Below, piece by piece: positions 27,101 through 36,740 of a stretch of 64,000 nt of DNA. Within the stretch, counting starts at the first letter, position 1, and every line of letters starts with the position of its first letter. This DNA is from an uncultured Burkholderiales bacterium. GTDB taxonomy: Bacteria > Pseudomonadota > Gammaproteobacteria > Burkholderiales > Burkholderiaceae_C. A program made the translations under genes and the position numbers. A model generated the notes under the pieces. The model made no database searches. It was not told the origin of the DNA and saw nothing but the letters and a program-made list of their open reading frames with translations. The DNA is taken from contig CAITYM010000087.1 in assembly GCA_903896615.1 (NCBI GenBank), positions 22,054 to 86,053 on the forward strand, written 5' to 3'.

Positions 27101-28462
27101 TCGATTACAAATAGGGGTTGGATCGGTATCAACACAAGTGGCAGTTTTACTGTGCCTAGCAATCTAGATCCAGGCTATTTAGTGAATGTTGATGTTCCAA
27201 AGATTGATGCTGATATTTGGGAAAAAGTCTTGACAAACATCTCCTCTAGATCAGATGTTAGAGGTGTAAAAAAAGATGGAGGGGTAACATTAACTTCATT
27301 GGTCAGCGCAGTGAGCATCCCAATTGCCCTAAAAATTAAAACAAGTGAATTAATCTTCTCAGCACGCTCAATACATCAAGTTGCTTTGGACGCGGTATAT
27401 CAAGATATTCAGCCAAGCGGGCAATGGCATTTCAATATTAATTCAACGGAGGCGAAGGGAGCTATTGACTACAAACTCGCCAATCCAGGCTCTCCTCCAA
27501 AGATCTTTGCTCGGATGAGTGTGCTGGTTATACCCCCCTCAGCTTTGGACTCAGTTGAATCTCTGTTAAATAATAAAGATACTGTCATGCCCGCCCTAGA
27601 TGTTGTTGTGGAAGATATGGAAATTAAGGGTAAGAAACTTGGTCGAGCTGAAATTGAGGCTATAAATCAGCCGCAACTGGATGGTGGTCGAGAGTGGAGG
27701 ATTAATAAATTAAATTTAACCGTGCCGGAAGCTAAATTTCAAGCGAGTGGAGTTTGGACTATTACTAAGGACAATAGTAAAAATCAGAATGTCAAAAAAA
27801 TTACGCTTGATTTTTTTCTAGATATTGAAAATTCTGGAAATTTATTAGACCGCTTAGGTACAAAAGGTGTGGTTGCCGCAGGCAAGGGAAAACTAAGTGG
27901 ACAGGTTTCATGGTTCGGAGCTCCTACGCAAATTGATTATCCAAGTCTAGGTGGACATTTCAATGTAAACATAGAGAAGGGATCGTTTCTTAAAACGGAG
28001 CCTGGAGCAGGTAGGCTCCTGGGTGTCCTAAACCTTCAGGCGCTACCTAGGAGATTGTTGTTAGATTTCAAAGATATCTTTAGCGAAGGTTTTTCATTTG
28101 ATTTCTTTCGTGGTGATGTTAGTATTGAATCCGGAATCGCTAAAACCAATAACCTTCAGATGAAGAGTGTTAATGCGGCAGTGCTTATGGAAGGACGCGC
28201 CGATATTAGCAATGAAACTCAAAATCTGAAGGTAATTGTTATCCCAGAAATTGATGCTGGGACGGCTTCCTTGGTTGTTGCCGCAATTAATCCTGTAATA
28301 GGAATTTCAACTTATCTTGCACAATATTTTTTAAAGAAACCTATTGCTCACGCAACCACCAAAGACTTTTTGGTAGAGGGTACATGGAGTGATCCTAAGG
28401 TTACTAAGATCGAACCAAAGCTTGAGATAAAGAACGATAATAAAACCAATAACAAACCATGA
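24182..28462 (+). CDS. yhdP: giant AsmA-like protein YhdP (TIGR02099 family)
   Basis: A 1426-residue envelope protein with one N-terminal transmembrane segment (about 20-45) and a huge, beta-rich periplasmic part ending in the AsmA-like C-terminal region LLDFKDIFSEGFSFDFFRGDVSIESG. The AsmA-like proteins TamB, YhdP and YdbH form bridge-like conduits for phospholipid transport from inner to outer membrane; membership is by length, topology and conserved C-terminus. Starts with GTG. Upstream divergent glnE and downstream overlapping nitrilase are the standard Burkholderiales order. Confidence 0.92.
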   Translation: MFKKFVNLISDPATRLVWSRKLASAVIVLVAIASTLVGISIAVLNLYVVPRVSDWRPDLERISSEYLGSVVRINEIDVDSSQIIPSFKILGLSIQTSNEHGELEELSLPLIKLDVSFGSLIGLSFEKITLDNPLLTFIRSSNGQVRVAGLPVNSTGNGKALDWFFSQPNIQVQHATALWQDERLTNEFIKFEDVELYFANGLKSHAIKLEASPPKEIGDRFNIQANFKESLLSNHASNFKEWSGSSLFNFTHIDLALVNGYLPEHPAWNLQEGSGWIRIWIDLHHGAIDQITTDLNFPNLIGSWSTKNSGAQKIQLKELRGRFQVNLKELTNEFGVQDLNFLSDDGNHWSIGRAFISWTRNSREVQEDTSTTNDFVKMMPMQSTGSGAIEIDKVSIKPIINQLNNLQIGTELSQYFKNIEFAGNLQNFKMTWDFDGQKTTAYNLQGQLSSFDFVRLPDADENFLKGIPGVQNAGIKFSFNNRGGNASLTIDNGAMTLPQLLEEPLVPITHANADVQWTLDEKLINLKINKTNIFNADARGDFELNWSIPRRVNGSLKEEKNNSIIDLTINIQQGVANQVYRYLPKKVDAKIRQYLQKAITQGTIKNGSIKIKGPLNKFPFVDPGDGEFHVLTQLQDATFYYAPVDGVDSKLPLQSKSWPELTHLNSELVIDRKSLFFKKASTKLNSTIAPSLDLTDISADIIDLYKPIVNVKAKGKGPLGELIKIINTSAVGELLDNSLLKAESSGSISSDYALNLSLPLNDLVHSKVAGSIEFSNNDLTLLPGLPSLSRLRGSLNFNESGFVLNNVKARILGSEAKIEGGLKFTSDKDESTKLEATTIKVQGVVSAEGLRQTKEIPVIAKVGQYLSGQSNFVATLSFKKGQLDFQLNSSLQGLSSQLPSPLGKNIDAILPLKIGANVIASPSQITKGISTGATSSARIVKTNVTLGQIALASIITDFANSNAKSTNSAFASTSITNRGWIGINTSGSFTVPSNLDPGYLVNVDVPKIDADIWEKVLTNISSRSDVRGVKKDGGVTLTSLVSAVSIPIALKIKTSELIFSARSIHQVALDAVYQDIQPSGQWHFNINSTEAKGAIDYKLANPGSPPKIFARMSVLVIPPSALDSVESLLNNKDTVMPALDVVVEDMEIKGKKLGRAEIEAINQPQLDGGREWRINKLNLTVPEAKFQASGVWTITKDNSKNQNVKKITLDFFLDIENSGNLLDRLGTKGVVAAGKGKLSGQVSWFGAPTQIDYPSLGGHFNVNIEKGSFLKTEPGAGRLLGVLNLQALPRRLLLDFKDIFSEGFSFDFFRGDVSIESGIAKTNNLQMKSVNAAVLMEGRADISNETQNLKVIVIPEIDAGTASLVVAAINPVIGISTYLAQYFLKKPIAHATTKDFLVEGTWSDPKVTKIEPKLEIKNDNKTNNKP

Positions 28463-29277
28463 AAGTTGCCGCCCTTCAAATGGTTTCTGGCGTAAGTTGC
28501 TCGGCTAACTTACAAGCAGCCAAAATACTTATCAAGCAAGCAGCAGAACAGGGCGCTGAAATAGTCGTTTTGCCTGAATATTTTTGTTTGTTAGGGGCTG
28601 TCGACACTGATAAATTGGCTATTAAAGAAGTGTTGGGGCGAGGGCCTATTCAAGAGATGCTGTCTCAAAGCGCTGAGCAGCATAAGATATGGATTGTTGG
28701 TGGAACCCTGCCGCTTGAGGCGGAAAATGATTCCCATAAGGTATATAACTCAACTTTGGTGTTTAACCCTCAAGGTGAGTTGGTTGTGCGGTACAACAAA
28801 ATACATTTGTTTAAATTCAAAAAGGGAAACGAGCAGTACGATGAATCCAAGACGTTAGTGGCTGGAAGCACTCCAGTCGTCTTCGATATGTTGTGTCAAG
28901 CGGGGCAGACTTGGCGTATTGGACTGAGTATTTGCTATGACCTTCGGTTTCCCGAACTTTATAGGGCGTTGAGTGATTTGGGCTCAGAATTGATTTTGGT
29001 TCCAAGTGCATTCACCTATACAACGGGCGCAGCTCACTGGGAGATCTTATTAAGAGCACGTGCAATTGAAAATCAGGCCTGGGTAATGGCTGCTGCACAA
29101 GGCGGAACCCATGAAAACTCAAGAAAAACTTGGGGTCAAACGCTAGTGGTAAGTCCCTGGGGCAAGGTAATGTCTCAATTGGAGACAGGATCTGGCTGTT
29201 TGGTAGTTGACATTAACAAAGATGAAATAGATGAGGCCAGAACCAACTTGCCTGCGTTGAAGCATCGAAGGTTGTAG
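28459..29277 (+). CDS. carbon-nitrogen hydrolase (Nit2/omega-amidase-like)
   Basis: A 272-residue nitrilase-superfamily amidase. The catalytic triad is visible: Glu40 in VVLPEYFC, Lys114 in YNKIHLF and Cys159 in LSICYDLRFPELYRAL. The last motif and length match the Nit/omega-amidase branch (2-oxoglutaramate or deaminated glutathione hydrolysis), though the exact substrate cannot be told. Its ATG overlaps the yhdP stop by 4 bp, so translation is coupled. The small gene on the opposite strand begins to follow 9 bp after its stop. Confidence 0.9.
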   Translation: MKVAALQMVSGVSCSANLQAAKILIKQAAEQGAEIVVLPEYFCLLGAVDTDKLAIKEVLGRGPIQEMLSQSAEQHKIWIVGGTLPLEAENDSHKVYNSTLVFNPQGELVVRYNKIHLFKFKKGNEQYDESKTLVAGSTPVVFDMLCQAGQTWRIGLSICYDLRFPELYRALSDLGSELILVPSAFTYTTGAAHWEILLRARAIENQAWVMAAAQGGTHENSRKTWGQTLVVSPWGKVMSQLETGSGCLVVDINKDEIDEARTNLPALKHRRL

Positions 29278-29286
29278 TTGCAATTT

Positions 29287-29421
29287 TTAAGAGGGCTTGG
29301 ATTCTGACTTATCTGGTGTTGGCGTACCGTTGTCTTTGGGCCGACCGGTAAACATTGTCCACCAAACAATGAGAACTAAAATTAAGCCAGCACCTAGTGC
29401 TTCTAAGAAAATCAAATACAT
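29287..29421 (-). CDS. 44-aa single-pass membrane protein, not in ORF track
   Basis: The reverse strand between the nitrilase and mltA encodes MYLIFLEALGAGLILVLIVWW... ending ...SESKPS, a 44-residue protein with a membrane segment at about residues 3-23, then a charged, Pro/Thr-rich tail. It was below the 60-aa cut-off of the supplied track; I read it codon by codon from the ATG at 29421 to the stop at 29287. I recall similar tiny proteins at this position in other Burkholderiales, but the function is unknown. It occupies most of the 171-bp gap and is divergent from mltA. Confidence 0.7.
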   Translation of the reverse strand: MYLIFLEALGAGLILVLIVWWTMFTGRPKDNGTPTPDKSESKPS

Positions 29422-29448
29422 GAAAGACCTAATGGGTTAAGTTGCGAG

Positions 29449-30678
29449 ATGAATATCACTCAAAAATCTATTGTAGGTCTCTTATTGCTTGTGAATGCGG
29501 TAATGATTCTGAGTGGGTGTACTTCCGCTCCACCGCCCTCAACTCCCTTGCCCCCTGTACAACGCTCACCCTCTGTATCCAATACCCCCAATCCATTTAC
29601 AAAGCATCCAGTCTCTCCAGCACCTCCAGTACCCTCAAACTCAGCGGCACCAAATAAAAATCGCACCGCGCCCATCCTTCCGGAACAAACCAGACCCACT
29701 TGGATAGCCTCCTCTTGGAACGATCTACCAGGTTGGAATGAAGAGTCTATGCCAGAGGTCTGGGATACTTTGGTTCATAGTTGTGAAAGACCAACCACTA
29801 TTTTTGTTCGACTGTGCGCGCAGCTCAGGCCATTGAGCCTAGCAGAGGAGGGCGAGCAGAGACTCTTTTTAATGACCAACCTGCAACCTTTTAAAATTGT
29901 GAGTGCTTCAGGCGAAACATCTGGTCTGCTGACAGGGTATTTTGAGCCGATATTTAATGCATCTAGAAGCAAAAAGCCAGGTTTTGAAACGCCTTTATAT
30001 GCGCCAACAGCTGAAATTTTAAGCCTCAAATCGAATCACTCTAAATGGTATAGCCGGCAAGAAATTGAGATAGCACCAGCTGTCCAAGAAGTTTTAAGGG
30101 GGCAGGAAATTGCATGGATGTCGGATCCATTAGATGTTTTGATTTTGCAAATTCAGGGATCTGGACGATTAAACATTACTGAAAACGATGGCTCCCAAAA
30201 ATGGATTAAAGTTATCTACGCGGCATCTAATGAACTACCCTATCAAAGCATTGGTAGATATTTATTAGACCATTCAGAAATTACGGATGCGTCGTGGCCA
30301 GGAATAAAGAGCTGGGCCCTTAAAAATCCAGACAAGATTAAGACATTGTTGTGGACCAATCCCAGGTATGTTTTCTTCAAAGAAGAGCCCTTGGAGAGTA
30401 TGAGTTTGGGGCCAAAGGGAGCTCAGGGGCTGGAGCTGACAGCAGGTCGATCCGTAGCAGTCGATCCGCAGTATATTAACTACGGTACCCCTTTGTGGAT
30501 GGTCTCAGAGGGACCGACGCTTCAGCTGCGAAGATGGGTCATGGCCCAAGATACGGGAAATGCAATCACTGGCCCACTCCGCGCAGACTATTTTGTAGGT
30601 ACTGGGCTACAGGCGGGGGATTTGGCTGGGCACTTAAGGCAGCCCTTGAATTTATGGGCCTTATTGCCTAGGCAATGA
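29449..30678 (+). CDS. mltA: membrane-bound lytic murein transglycosylase A
   Basis: Outer-membrane lipoprotein that cleaves peptidoglycan with formation of 1,6-anhydromuropeptides. The signal peptide ends in a lipobox LSGC (Cys24), followed by a proline-rich linker to about residue 80. The MltA domain includes SGLLTGYFEP and LILQIQGSGRL, and the C-terminal 3D domain carries AVDPQYINYGTPLWM and MAQDTGNAITGPLRADYFVGTG with the catalytic aspartate. Length 409 (E. coli 365), the extra being the linker. Its last codons contain a perfect 14-bp palindrome (30663-30676). Confidence 0.95.
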   Translation: MNITQKSIVGLLLLVNAVMILSGCTSAPPPSTPLPPVQRSPSVSNTPNPFTKHPVSPAPPVPSNSAAPNKNRTAPILPEQTRPTWIASSWNDLPGWNEESMPEVWDTLVHSCERPTTIFVRLCAQLRPLSLAEEGEQRLFLMTNLQPFKIVSASGETSGLLTGYFEPIFNASRSKKPGFETPLYAPTAEILSLKSNHSKWYSRQEIEIAPAVQEVLRGQEIAWMSDPLDVLILQIQGSGRLNITENDGSQKWIKVIYAASNELPYQSIGRYLLDHSEITDASWPGIKSWALKNPDKIKTLLWTNPRYVFFKEEPLESMSLGPKGAQGLELTAGRSVAVDPQYINYGTPLWMVSEGPTLQLRRWVMAQDTGNAITGPLRADYFVGTGLQAGDLAGHLRQPLNLWALLPRQ

Positions 30679-30861
30679 ATATATTCACTCAACTACTAGC
30701 CGCTACAGATAAGCTGTAAGTGAAGTTCATTAATTCGGTTCATCAATCAAAACGTTGAGATGGGCCAAAAGTGTAGGTACTTCTATGCAATGCAGATTGG
30801 GAGTTTAACCCGTACACTTTGAGAGAGACAAACGGTGTCGAAAATTTTAGAAAGTTTAATA

Positions 30862-33800
30862 ATGAACGCTCCATTATCCAAAGAGTTGTTAAACGCTTTA
30901 GAAAATATTTCTTTGAATGACAAATATGCCTTGGAAGTTGGTAAGGCGTTCATGAGCGGCGTACACGCACTTGTAAGATTGCCAATGCTTCAAAGGCAAA
31001 GAGATGCTCGAGTTGGGAAAAAAACGGCAGGTTTTATTAGTGGCTACAGAGGTTCTCCATTGGGCGCCTACGATCAAGCTCTATGGAGAGCAAAAACATA
31101 CTTAGAGAAAGAAAACATTATTTTCCAACCCGGAGTTAATGAGGAACTTGCAGCAACCGCGGTTTGGGGGACGCAGCAACTAGGGTTTGCACCCCAAGAG
31201 GTGCAAAACTATGACGGTGTATTTGGAATTTGGTATGGCAAGGGTCCCGGAGTTGACCGATGCTCAGATGTATTTAAGCATGCCAACATGGCTGGAACAA
31301 CACCTTGGGGCGGCGTTATTGCGGTTGCTGGAGATGATCACATTGCAAAAAGTAGTACCGTTGCTCATCAAAGCGATCATATTTTCATTGCATGTTCAAC
31401 GCCCATTTTCTTTCCCTCAAGTGTTCAAGATATATTGGACTTGGGTTTGCACGCATTTGCAATGAGTCGATTCTCAGGTCTTTGGGCCGGCATGAAGACC
31501 ATACAAGAGATCGTTGAATCTAGTGCAACGGTTTTAGTAGATCCCGACAGAGTCCAAATAAAAAAACCGGATTTCGAGATGCCGCTAAACGGTTTGCATA
31601 TTCGCTGGCCGGATGAACCACTATTACAAGAGGAGCGTCTATTTAGGTATAAGTGGGCTGCGGCATTGGAATATATTAAAGTTAATAAACTCAATTTCAA
31701 CGTGATCCAAAGTCCGAACGATCAAATAGGAATTATTGCAAGCGGCAAAGCGTACAACGATACGCGAGAAGCATTGCTTAACTTGGGGTTAGATGATCAG
31801 GTCTGTCAAAAAATAGGCATCAGGCTCCACAAAGTAAATGTCAGTTGGCCGTTGGAGCCTTATACATTGGCGAGTTTTGCTAAGGGTCTCAAAGAGATCT
31901 TAGTGATTGAGGAAAAGCGAGCAGTGATAGAGCCGCAAATTAAAGAGGAGCTATACGGCTGGCCACAAGAAAAAAGACCGCAAGTACTTGGGAAATTCGA
32001 TTTAAATAAATTGACCCCAGAGTCTCAGGGTCAATGGAGCGCTCTTGGGGTGAGAGACGCGGTTTTTTTGCGTGCAGAGGCTGATTTAAGTCCCTCGTTA
32101 ATTGCCAGAGCAGTAGCCGCAAGGATTAAACTTTTAGGACTTAACCAAGACGTCCAAGCCCGAATGGAACAACACATTAAGGAGTTAGATGCAAAAGAAA
32201 AAGCAATGCATGAATCAAGTCTGGTCATAGAAAGACAACCTTGGTTCTGCTCGGGTTGCCCTCACAACACGAGTACCGTAGTCCCAGCGGGTTCTCGGGC
32301 CATGGCCGGGATAGGTTGTCACTTCATGACTCTATGGATGGATAGAAGTACCACGGGCTTTACTCAAATGGGCGGGGAAGGTACACCTTGGATTGGGCAA
32401 CAACCGTTCCTTAAAGAAAAGCATATTTTTGCAAACATAGGGGACGGTACATACTTCCATAGCGGGATCTTGGCAATTAGGCAAAGCGTTACTTCTGGTG
32501 TAAATATCACTTACAAAATATTATTTAACGATGCAGTTGCAATGACAGGCGGACAGCCCATAGGTGAACGAGCAAACGGACACTCTGTTATTCAGATTGC
32601 ACAGAGCATGAGAGCAGAAGGTGTTAGCAAAGTAACAATCGTCACAGATCTTCCTGAGAACTATGGATCAGCGACTGGATTACATGCGGACATTCAGGTC
32701 AAACATAGGGACGAATTAGATTTGGTGCAGCGTGAACTGCGCCAGCTACCAGGAACAACTGTCATCATCTATGACCAAACATGCGCAACTGAGAAGCGCA
32801 GAAGGCGCAAACGCCGTGAACTCGTGAATCCCTCTGTCAAAGTTTTGATAAATGAAGAGGTTTGCGAAGGTTGCGGGGACTGCGGGGTCAAGAGCAATTG
32901 CATCAGTGTAGAACCTTTGGAAACGGTGTGGGGTCGTAAAAGAACAATCAATCAAAGCGCATGTAACAAAGACTTAAGTTGTTTGAAAGGCTTCTGTCCA
33001 AGCTTTGTGACTGTGGAGGGCGGAAGTTATAAATCCAACGAATTAAATTCGCAGGAAATTTTGAAAATTGAGAGTGAAGAAATAAGTGTCAAGTCAAGCG
33101 CGTCAATTCCAGACCCCGAGCTTCCAAAATTAGACATATTTCCAACTGGCTACGGAATTGTCATTGCGGGCATAGGAGGGACGGGCGTAATTACGATCGG
33201 ACAAGTGCTCGGCTTTGCTGCACACCTTGAGGGACTTGGTATCGTGACACAAGACTCCGCTGGGTTAGCGCAAAAAGGCGGCGCTACTTGGAGTCATATA
33301 TTGATAGCGAAAGATCAAAATCTAATTAGAAGCACAAGGGTGTCAACAGCTAGAGCTGATTTAATAGTGGCTTGTGACCCAGTGGTTGGCACAAATAAAG
33401 AAACGATTTTGAGAATTGCGCAAAACAGAACCAAGATCGTATTAAACGCATATAGCTCCCCCACAGCTGAGTTTATAAAAAATGGTGCTTGGCAAAACCC
33501 ATTAGAAAAATGTCATGCTGCTTTACTTCAATCGCTAGGAGATGATGGTTCCCGACTCAAACATTTACAAGCAAATGAATTAGCGCTAAATGAGTTGGGG
33601 GATAGTCTTTACGTTAATTTTATTTTGCTCGGATTTGCCTGGCAATGCGGATGGATTCCATTGCGAATTGAGTCTTTAAAAAAAGCGATTGAGTTGAACG
33701 GTGTTGCCGTAGATAAAAATATTGCTGCATTTGAACTAGGTCGATCTGCTGCATTTGAGCAAACCCAATTTGACTTCTCAGACGGGCCCAATACTGTTGC

Positions 33801-34452
33801 TCCAAATCAGTTCCCTTTGATATTTCACAAGCCCGATACTTTTGATGATCTGGTCAAAAGATGTGCGCTTGAATTGACTGATTATCAAAGCAAATCATAT
33901 GCAAAAGAGTACGAACAATTTGTTAAATATGTACAAGTGCAGACAAGTGATAAGCTAGCCGTCAGCACTGCTAAAAACTTATTTAAACTTATGGCGTATA
34001 AAGATGAATATGAGGTTGCAAGGTTGCATACCAAATCCTTTTTTCGCGAGCGTATTGAAAAAATGTTTGAAGGTGATTACAGAGTTTATTATCATTTGGC
34101 ACCTCCACTATTTGCGAAAAGAAATCAAAATGGAGAACTCATTAAGCAAAAGATGGGGCCTATTATGGGCTTTGCGTTTAGGGTATTGAGGAGGCTTAAG
34201 TTTTTACGAGCAACACCTTTTGATATATTTGGAAATACTGCTGAGCGCAAATCGGAGCGGGCATTAATCTATGAGTACAAGATGTATTTAGAAGAAATTA
34301 TGAGGAGTTGGCACCCAGATAAGGAGTCGCTGGCTATGGAAATTGCAAACATTCCTGATTCGATTAAGGGCTATGGGCATGTAAAGCAAAGAAAAGTTGA
34401 AGAGGCTCGGAGCAAGTGGCTTCAACTTATGGCGTTGTGGAGAGAGGTGTAA
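30862..34452 (+). CDS. fused indolepyruvate:ferredoxin oxidoreductase family protein
   Basis: A single-chain 2-oxoacid:ferredoxin oxidoreductase of about 1196 residues that oxidatively decarboxylates indolepyruvate-like aryl pyruvates to acyl-CoA. Order: N-terminal pyrimidine domain (GFISGYRGSPLGAYDQAL), TPP-binding region (WFCSGCPHNTST, then GIGCHFM and NIGDGTYFHSG), a 4Fe-4S-type insert (VCEGCGDCGVKSNCISVEP, CNKDLSCLKGFCP), and the gamma domain (VIAGIGGTGVITIGQVLG). I take ATG 30862 (MNAPLSKELL) because family members start with MNAPL; the ORF track begins nine codons earlier at GTG 30835. The amino-acid catabolic role is inferred from the family. Stand-alone gene. Confidence 0.88.
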   Translation: MNAPLSKELLNALENISLNDKYALEVGKAFMSGVHALVRLPMLQRQRDARVGKKTAGFISGYRGSPLGAYDQALWRAKTYLEKENIIFQPGVNEELAATAVWGTQQLGFAPQEVQNYDGVFGIWYGKGPGVDRCSDVFKHANMAGTTPWGGVIAVAGDDHIAKSSTVAHQSDHIFIACSTPIFFPSSVQDILDLGLHAFAMSRFSGLWAGMKTIQEIVESSATVLVDPDRVQIKKPDFEMPLNGLHIRWPDEPLLQEERLFRYKWAAALEYIKVNKLNFNVIQSPNDQIGIIASGKAYNDTREALLNLGLDDQVCQKIGIRLHKVNVSWPLEPYTLASFAKGLKEILVIEEKRAVIEPQIKEELYGWPQEKRPQVLGKFDLNKLTPESQGQWSALGVRDAVFLRAEADLSPSLIARAVAARIKLLGLNQDVQARMEQHIKELDAKEKAMHESSLVIERQPWFCSGCPHNTSTVVPAGSRAMAGIGCHFMTLWMDRSTTGFTQMGGEGTPWIGQQPFLKEKHIFANIGDGTYFHSGILAIRQSVTSGVNITYKILFNDAVAMTGGQPIGERANGHSVIQIAQSMRAEGVSKVTIVTDLPENYGSATGLHADIQVKHRDELDLVQRELRQLPGTTVIIYDQTCATEKRRRRKRRELVNPSVKVLINEEVCEGCGDCGVKSNCISVEPLETVWGRKRTINQSACNKDLSCLKGFCPSFVTVEGGSYKSNELNSQEILKIESEEISVKSSASIPDPELPKLDIFPTGYGIVIAGIGGTGVITIGQVLGFAAHLEGLGIVTQDSAGLAQKGGATWSHILIAKDQNLIRSTRVSTARADLIVACDPVVGTNKETILRIAQNRTKIVLNAYSSPTAEFIKNGAWQNPLEKCHAALLQSLGDDGSRLKHLQANELALNELGDSLYVNFILLGFAWQCGWIPLRIESLKKAIELNGVAVDKNIAAFELGRSAAFEQTQFDFSDGPNTVAPNQFPLIFHKPDTFDDLVKRCALELTDYQSKSYAKEYEQFVKYVQVQTSDKLAVSTAKNLFKLMAYKDEYEVARLHTKSFFRERIEKMFEGDYRVYYHLAPPLFAKRNQNGELIKQKMGPIMGFAFRVLRRLKFLRATPFDIFGNTAERKSERALIYEYKMYLEEIMRSWHPDKESLAMEIANIPDSIKGYGHVKQRKVEEARSKWLQLMALWREV

Positions 34453-34567
34453 AGTAGTGGTTCAGATTGTTCTTTGTTAAGCTCTAATAACTTGCATTTA
34501 TTTAGTGCTAGGAAAAGACGAATTTATCAGCAGTATAAAAAATATTTTGCATTTTAAATATTGATAT

Positions 34568-35572
34568 CTACAAAGTTCTGGCTTGATGCGCTTGTTGATC
34601 AGCATGATAGCTAGATCGCACCATTGCTCCAACCGCAGCGTGTTTAAATCCCATTTCATAAGCTTTTTCTTCAAACATTTTGAACGTATCTGGGTGCACA
34701 TATCGAGCAACAGGTAAGTGACTATTGCTAGGCGATAAATACTGGCCTATTGTTAACATATCAATATCGTGATCGCGCATATCTTGCATTACTTGCAAAA
34801 TCTCATCATCTGCCTCACCCAAGCCCACCATTAAGCCACTTTTGGTTGGAATAGTTGGAAATAGTGCTTTAAATTTTTTCAGTAAAGTGAGGCTGAATAC
34901 ATAATCACTACCTGGGCGTGCTTGTTTGTAAAGTCTAGGAACAGTTTCTAAATTGTGATTCATCACATCTGGAGGAGCATTTTTTAATATCTCAAGCGCT
35001 CTGTCATCTCGTCCCCTGAAATCTGGGACTAGAATTTCAATTTGTGTTTGCGGCGAAGAGCTTCGAACATTCTGAATACAGGACACAAAATGAGCGGCTC
35101 CTCCATCTCTTAAGTCGTCACGATCAACGCTTGTGATTACCACGTACTTGAGCTTAAGGTCTTTAATCGTGCGACCTAGATTGATTGGCTCATCAGGGTT
35201 TAAAGGATCTGGTCGTCCGTGCCCTACGTCACAAAACGGGCACCTTCGGGTGCACTTGTCTCCCATGATCATAAAGGTCGCCGTGCCGTTTCCAAAGCAT
35301 TCTCCGATATTGGGGCAAGAGGCCTCCTCGCAAACGGTGACCAGATTACTTTTACGCAAGATATCTTTGATTTCATAGAAGCGCGTATTCGTAGAAGCTG
35401 CCTTTACTCGAATCCAGTCTGGTTTCTTTAAAACTTCACCAGAGTTTTCAACCTTAATTGGAATACGTGAAAGCTTAGCGGCAGCTTTTTGTTTAACGAG
35501 TGGATCGTAAGACTGAGTATCCTGTGGCTCTCGAGTGCTTTTATTTGGTGAGCTATTTAAATGTTTATTCAT
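34568..35572 (-). CDS. lipA: lipoyl synthase
   Basis: Radical-SAM enzyme that inserts two sulfurs into octanoyl-lysine on lipoyl domains. Auxiliary cluster cysteines are in [12 protein letters not shown] (Cys81, 86, 92) and the radical-SAM cluster in CTRRCPFC (Cys107, 111, 114). The 334-residue length is normal. Start [10 protein letters not shown] is plausible but the N-terminal 40 residues are non-conserved. Lies 44 bp downstream of lipB in the dat-ybeD-lipB-lipA operon. Confidence 0.97.
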   Translation of the reverse strand: MNKHLNSSPNKSTREPQDTQSYDPLVKQKAAAKLSRIPIKVENSGEVLKKPDWIRVKAASTNTRFYEIKDILRKSNLVTVCEEASCPNIGECFGNGTATFMIMGDKCTRRCPFCDVGHGRPDPLNPDEPINLGRTIKDLKLKYVVITSVDRDDLRDGGAAHFVSCIQNVRSSSPQTQIEILVPDFRGRDDRALEILKNAPPDVMNHNLETVPRLYKQARPGSDYVFSLTLLKKFKALFPTIPTKSGLMVGLGEADDEILQVMQDMRDHDIDMLTIGQYLSPSNSHLPVARYVHPDTFKMFEEKAYEMGFKHAAVGAMVRSSYHADQQAHQARTL

Positions 35573-35616
35573 ATTGTTAAGTTACTTTAATTAAGCTTAA
35601 GTAATTAGATCCCATC

Positions 35617-36318
35617 TCAGCTAATTTGTCTGGGTTGAAGGTAGGCGATCAATTTTTCCGCTAGAACTTGAGCTACCTCATTTGTTTCAACTGCAACCCC
35701 TATTGTAGAAAGATCTATGGTTTTTAGTCCGGGGTATCCACATGGGTTGATTAAATCAAAGGGAGCTAAGTCCATATCTACATTTAATGACAAGCCGTGA
35801 TAAGTGCAGTGTCGACTTACTTTAATACCAAGGGCAGAAATTTTTCCTAATCCATAGAACTGAGATCTAATGGGCATGGATGTAAAACTTTTAGCATCGG
35901 GTTTATTTAATACTGAATGGCCGTGAGGGGCGTCGAGTTGAACGTAAATGCCTGGAGCATCCTTAACTCTGTGCCCCGTCACATCGAAATGAAGGAGAGT
36001 TTTCAACACTGACTCCTCCAAAAGGTAAACATACTCCTTAACAAAAAACCCTAGTCGCCTTAAATCGATCAAAGGATAAGCAACAATTTGTCCAGGCCCA
36101 TGAAAAGTAATTTGGCCCCCTCTGTTGGTATGTACGATTGGAATGGGTGTATGTGCCAGAACATGTTCAGTTTTGCCGGCCAAGCCCTGTGTGAATACGG
36201 GGGGGTGCTCACATATCCAGAGCTCATCTGGGGTCGTTTCATTTCGACCATTTGTAAAATCTTGCATTGCAGCGTAGCTGCTGTGAAAATCAATCTTGCC
36301 TAGATACTTAATTATCAT
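35617..36318 (-). CDS. lipB: octanoyltransferase LipB
   Basis: Transfers octanoyl from acyl carrier protein to lipoyl domains, the step before LipA. The conserved [21 protein letters not shown] block is at 66-86, the catalytic Lys in [12 protein letters not shown] (Lys159) and the catalytic Cys in NPCGYPGL (Cys193). At 233 residues the family length is normal. It lies 88 bp after ybeD and is followed by lipA, the classical order. Confidence 0.97.
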   Translation of the reverse strand: MIIKYLGKIDFHSSYAAMQDFTNGRNETTPDELWICEHPPVFTQGLAGKTEHVLAHTPIPIVHTNRGGQITFHGPGQIVAYPLIDLRRLGFFVKEYVYLLEESVLKTLLHFDVTGHRVKDAPGIYVQLDAPHGHSVLNKPDAKSFTSMPIRSQFYGLGKISALGIKVSRHCTYHGLSLNVDMDLAPFDLINPCGYPGLKTIDLSTIGVAVETNEVAQVLAEKLIAYLQPRQIS

Positions 36319-36406
36319 TTAGTAGCGGCTGAAATTAAGCGCTGAAAGTAAAGGGGCATTTGGGGTTGAATGTTGCTCGTTTAGAAATACAAAAGTTAGT
36401 TGTTTA

Positions 36407-36715
36407 TCAAAGAACTACTTTAACCATCGGATGTGTGGATAAAGTGCGGTATAGCTCATCGAGCTGCTCTCTACTGGTGGCGTTAATATTTAGAGTTACG
36501 CCAAGATAATGTGCGCTGCTACTTGGACGAAGCTCAATGGTTGAGGGATCAAATTTGGGATCAAAAGATTGTGCTACGTGTTTCAATGCATCAACAAACC
36601 CATCAACATTCTTGCCCATAACCTTGATGGGGAAAATGCTAGGGTACTCAATTAACGACTCTTGAACTTGAGCTAGCTCGCCAACAAGTGGAAGTTTTGA
36701 GGGGGGGGTTGCCAT
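36407..36715 (-). CDS. ybeD: YbeD family protein (DUF493)
   Basis: A roughly 102-residue ferredoxin-like-fold protein between dat and lipB. The blocks LIEYPSIFPIKVMGKNVDGFVDALKHVA and SAHYLGVTLNINATSREQLDELYRTLSTHPMVKVVL are the family signatures. The track start at 36766 overlaps the aminotransferase; I prefer ATG 36715 (MATPPSK...) since the family begins shortly before LIEYPSPFPIK, but no strong ribosome site separates them. Function unknown; it likely helps regulate lipoate synthesis by context. Confidence 0.85.
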   Translation of the reverse strand: MATPPSKLPLVGELAQVQESLIEYPSIFPIKVMGKNVDGFVDALKHVAQSFDPKFDPSTIELRPSSSAHYLGVTLNINATSREQLDELYRTLSTHPMVKVVL

Positions 36716-36740
36716 TGTAAATTGTGGGTTAAGTAAGATG

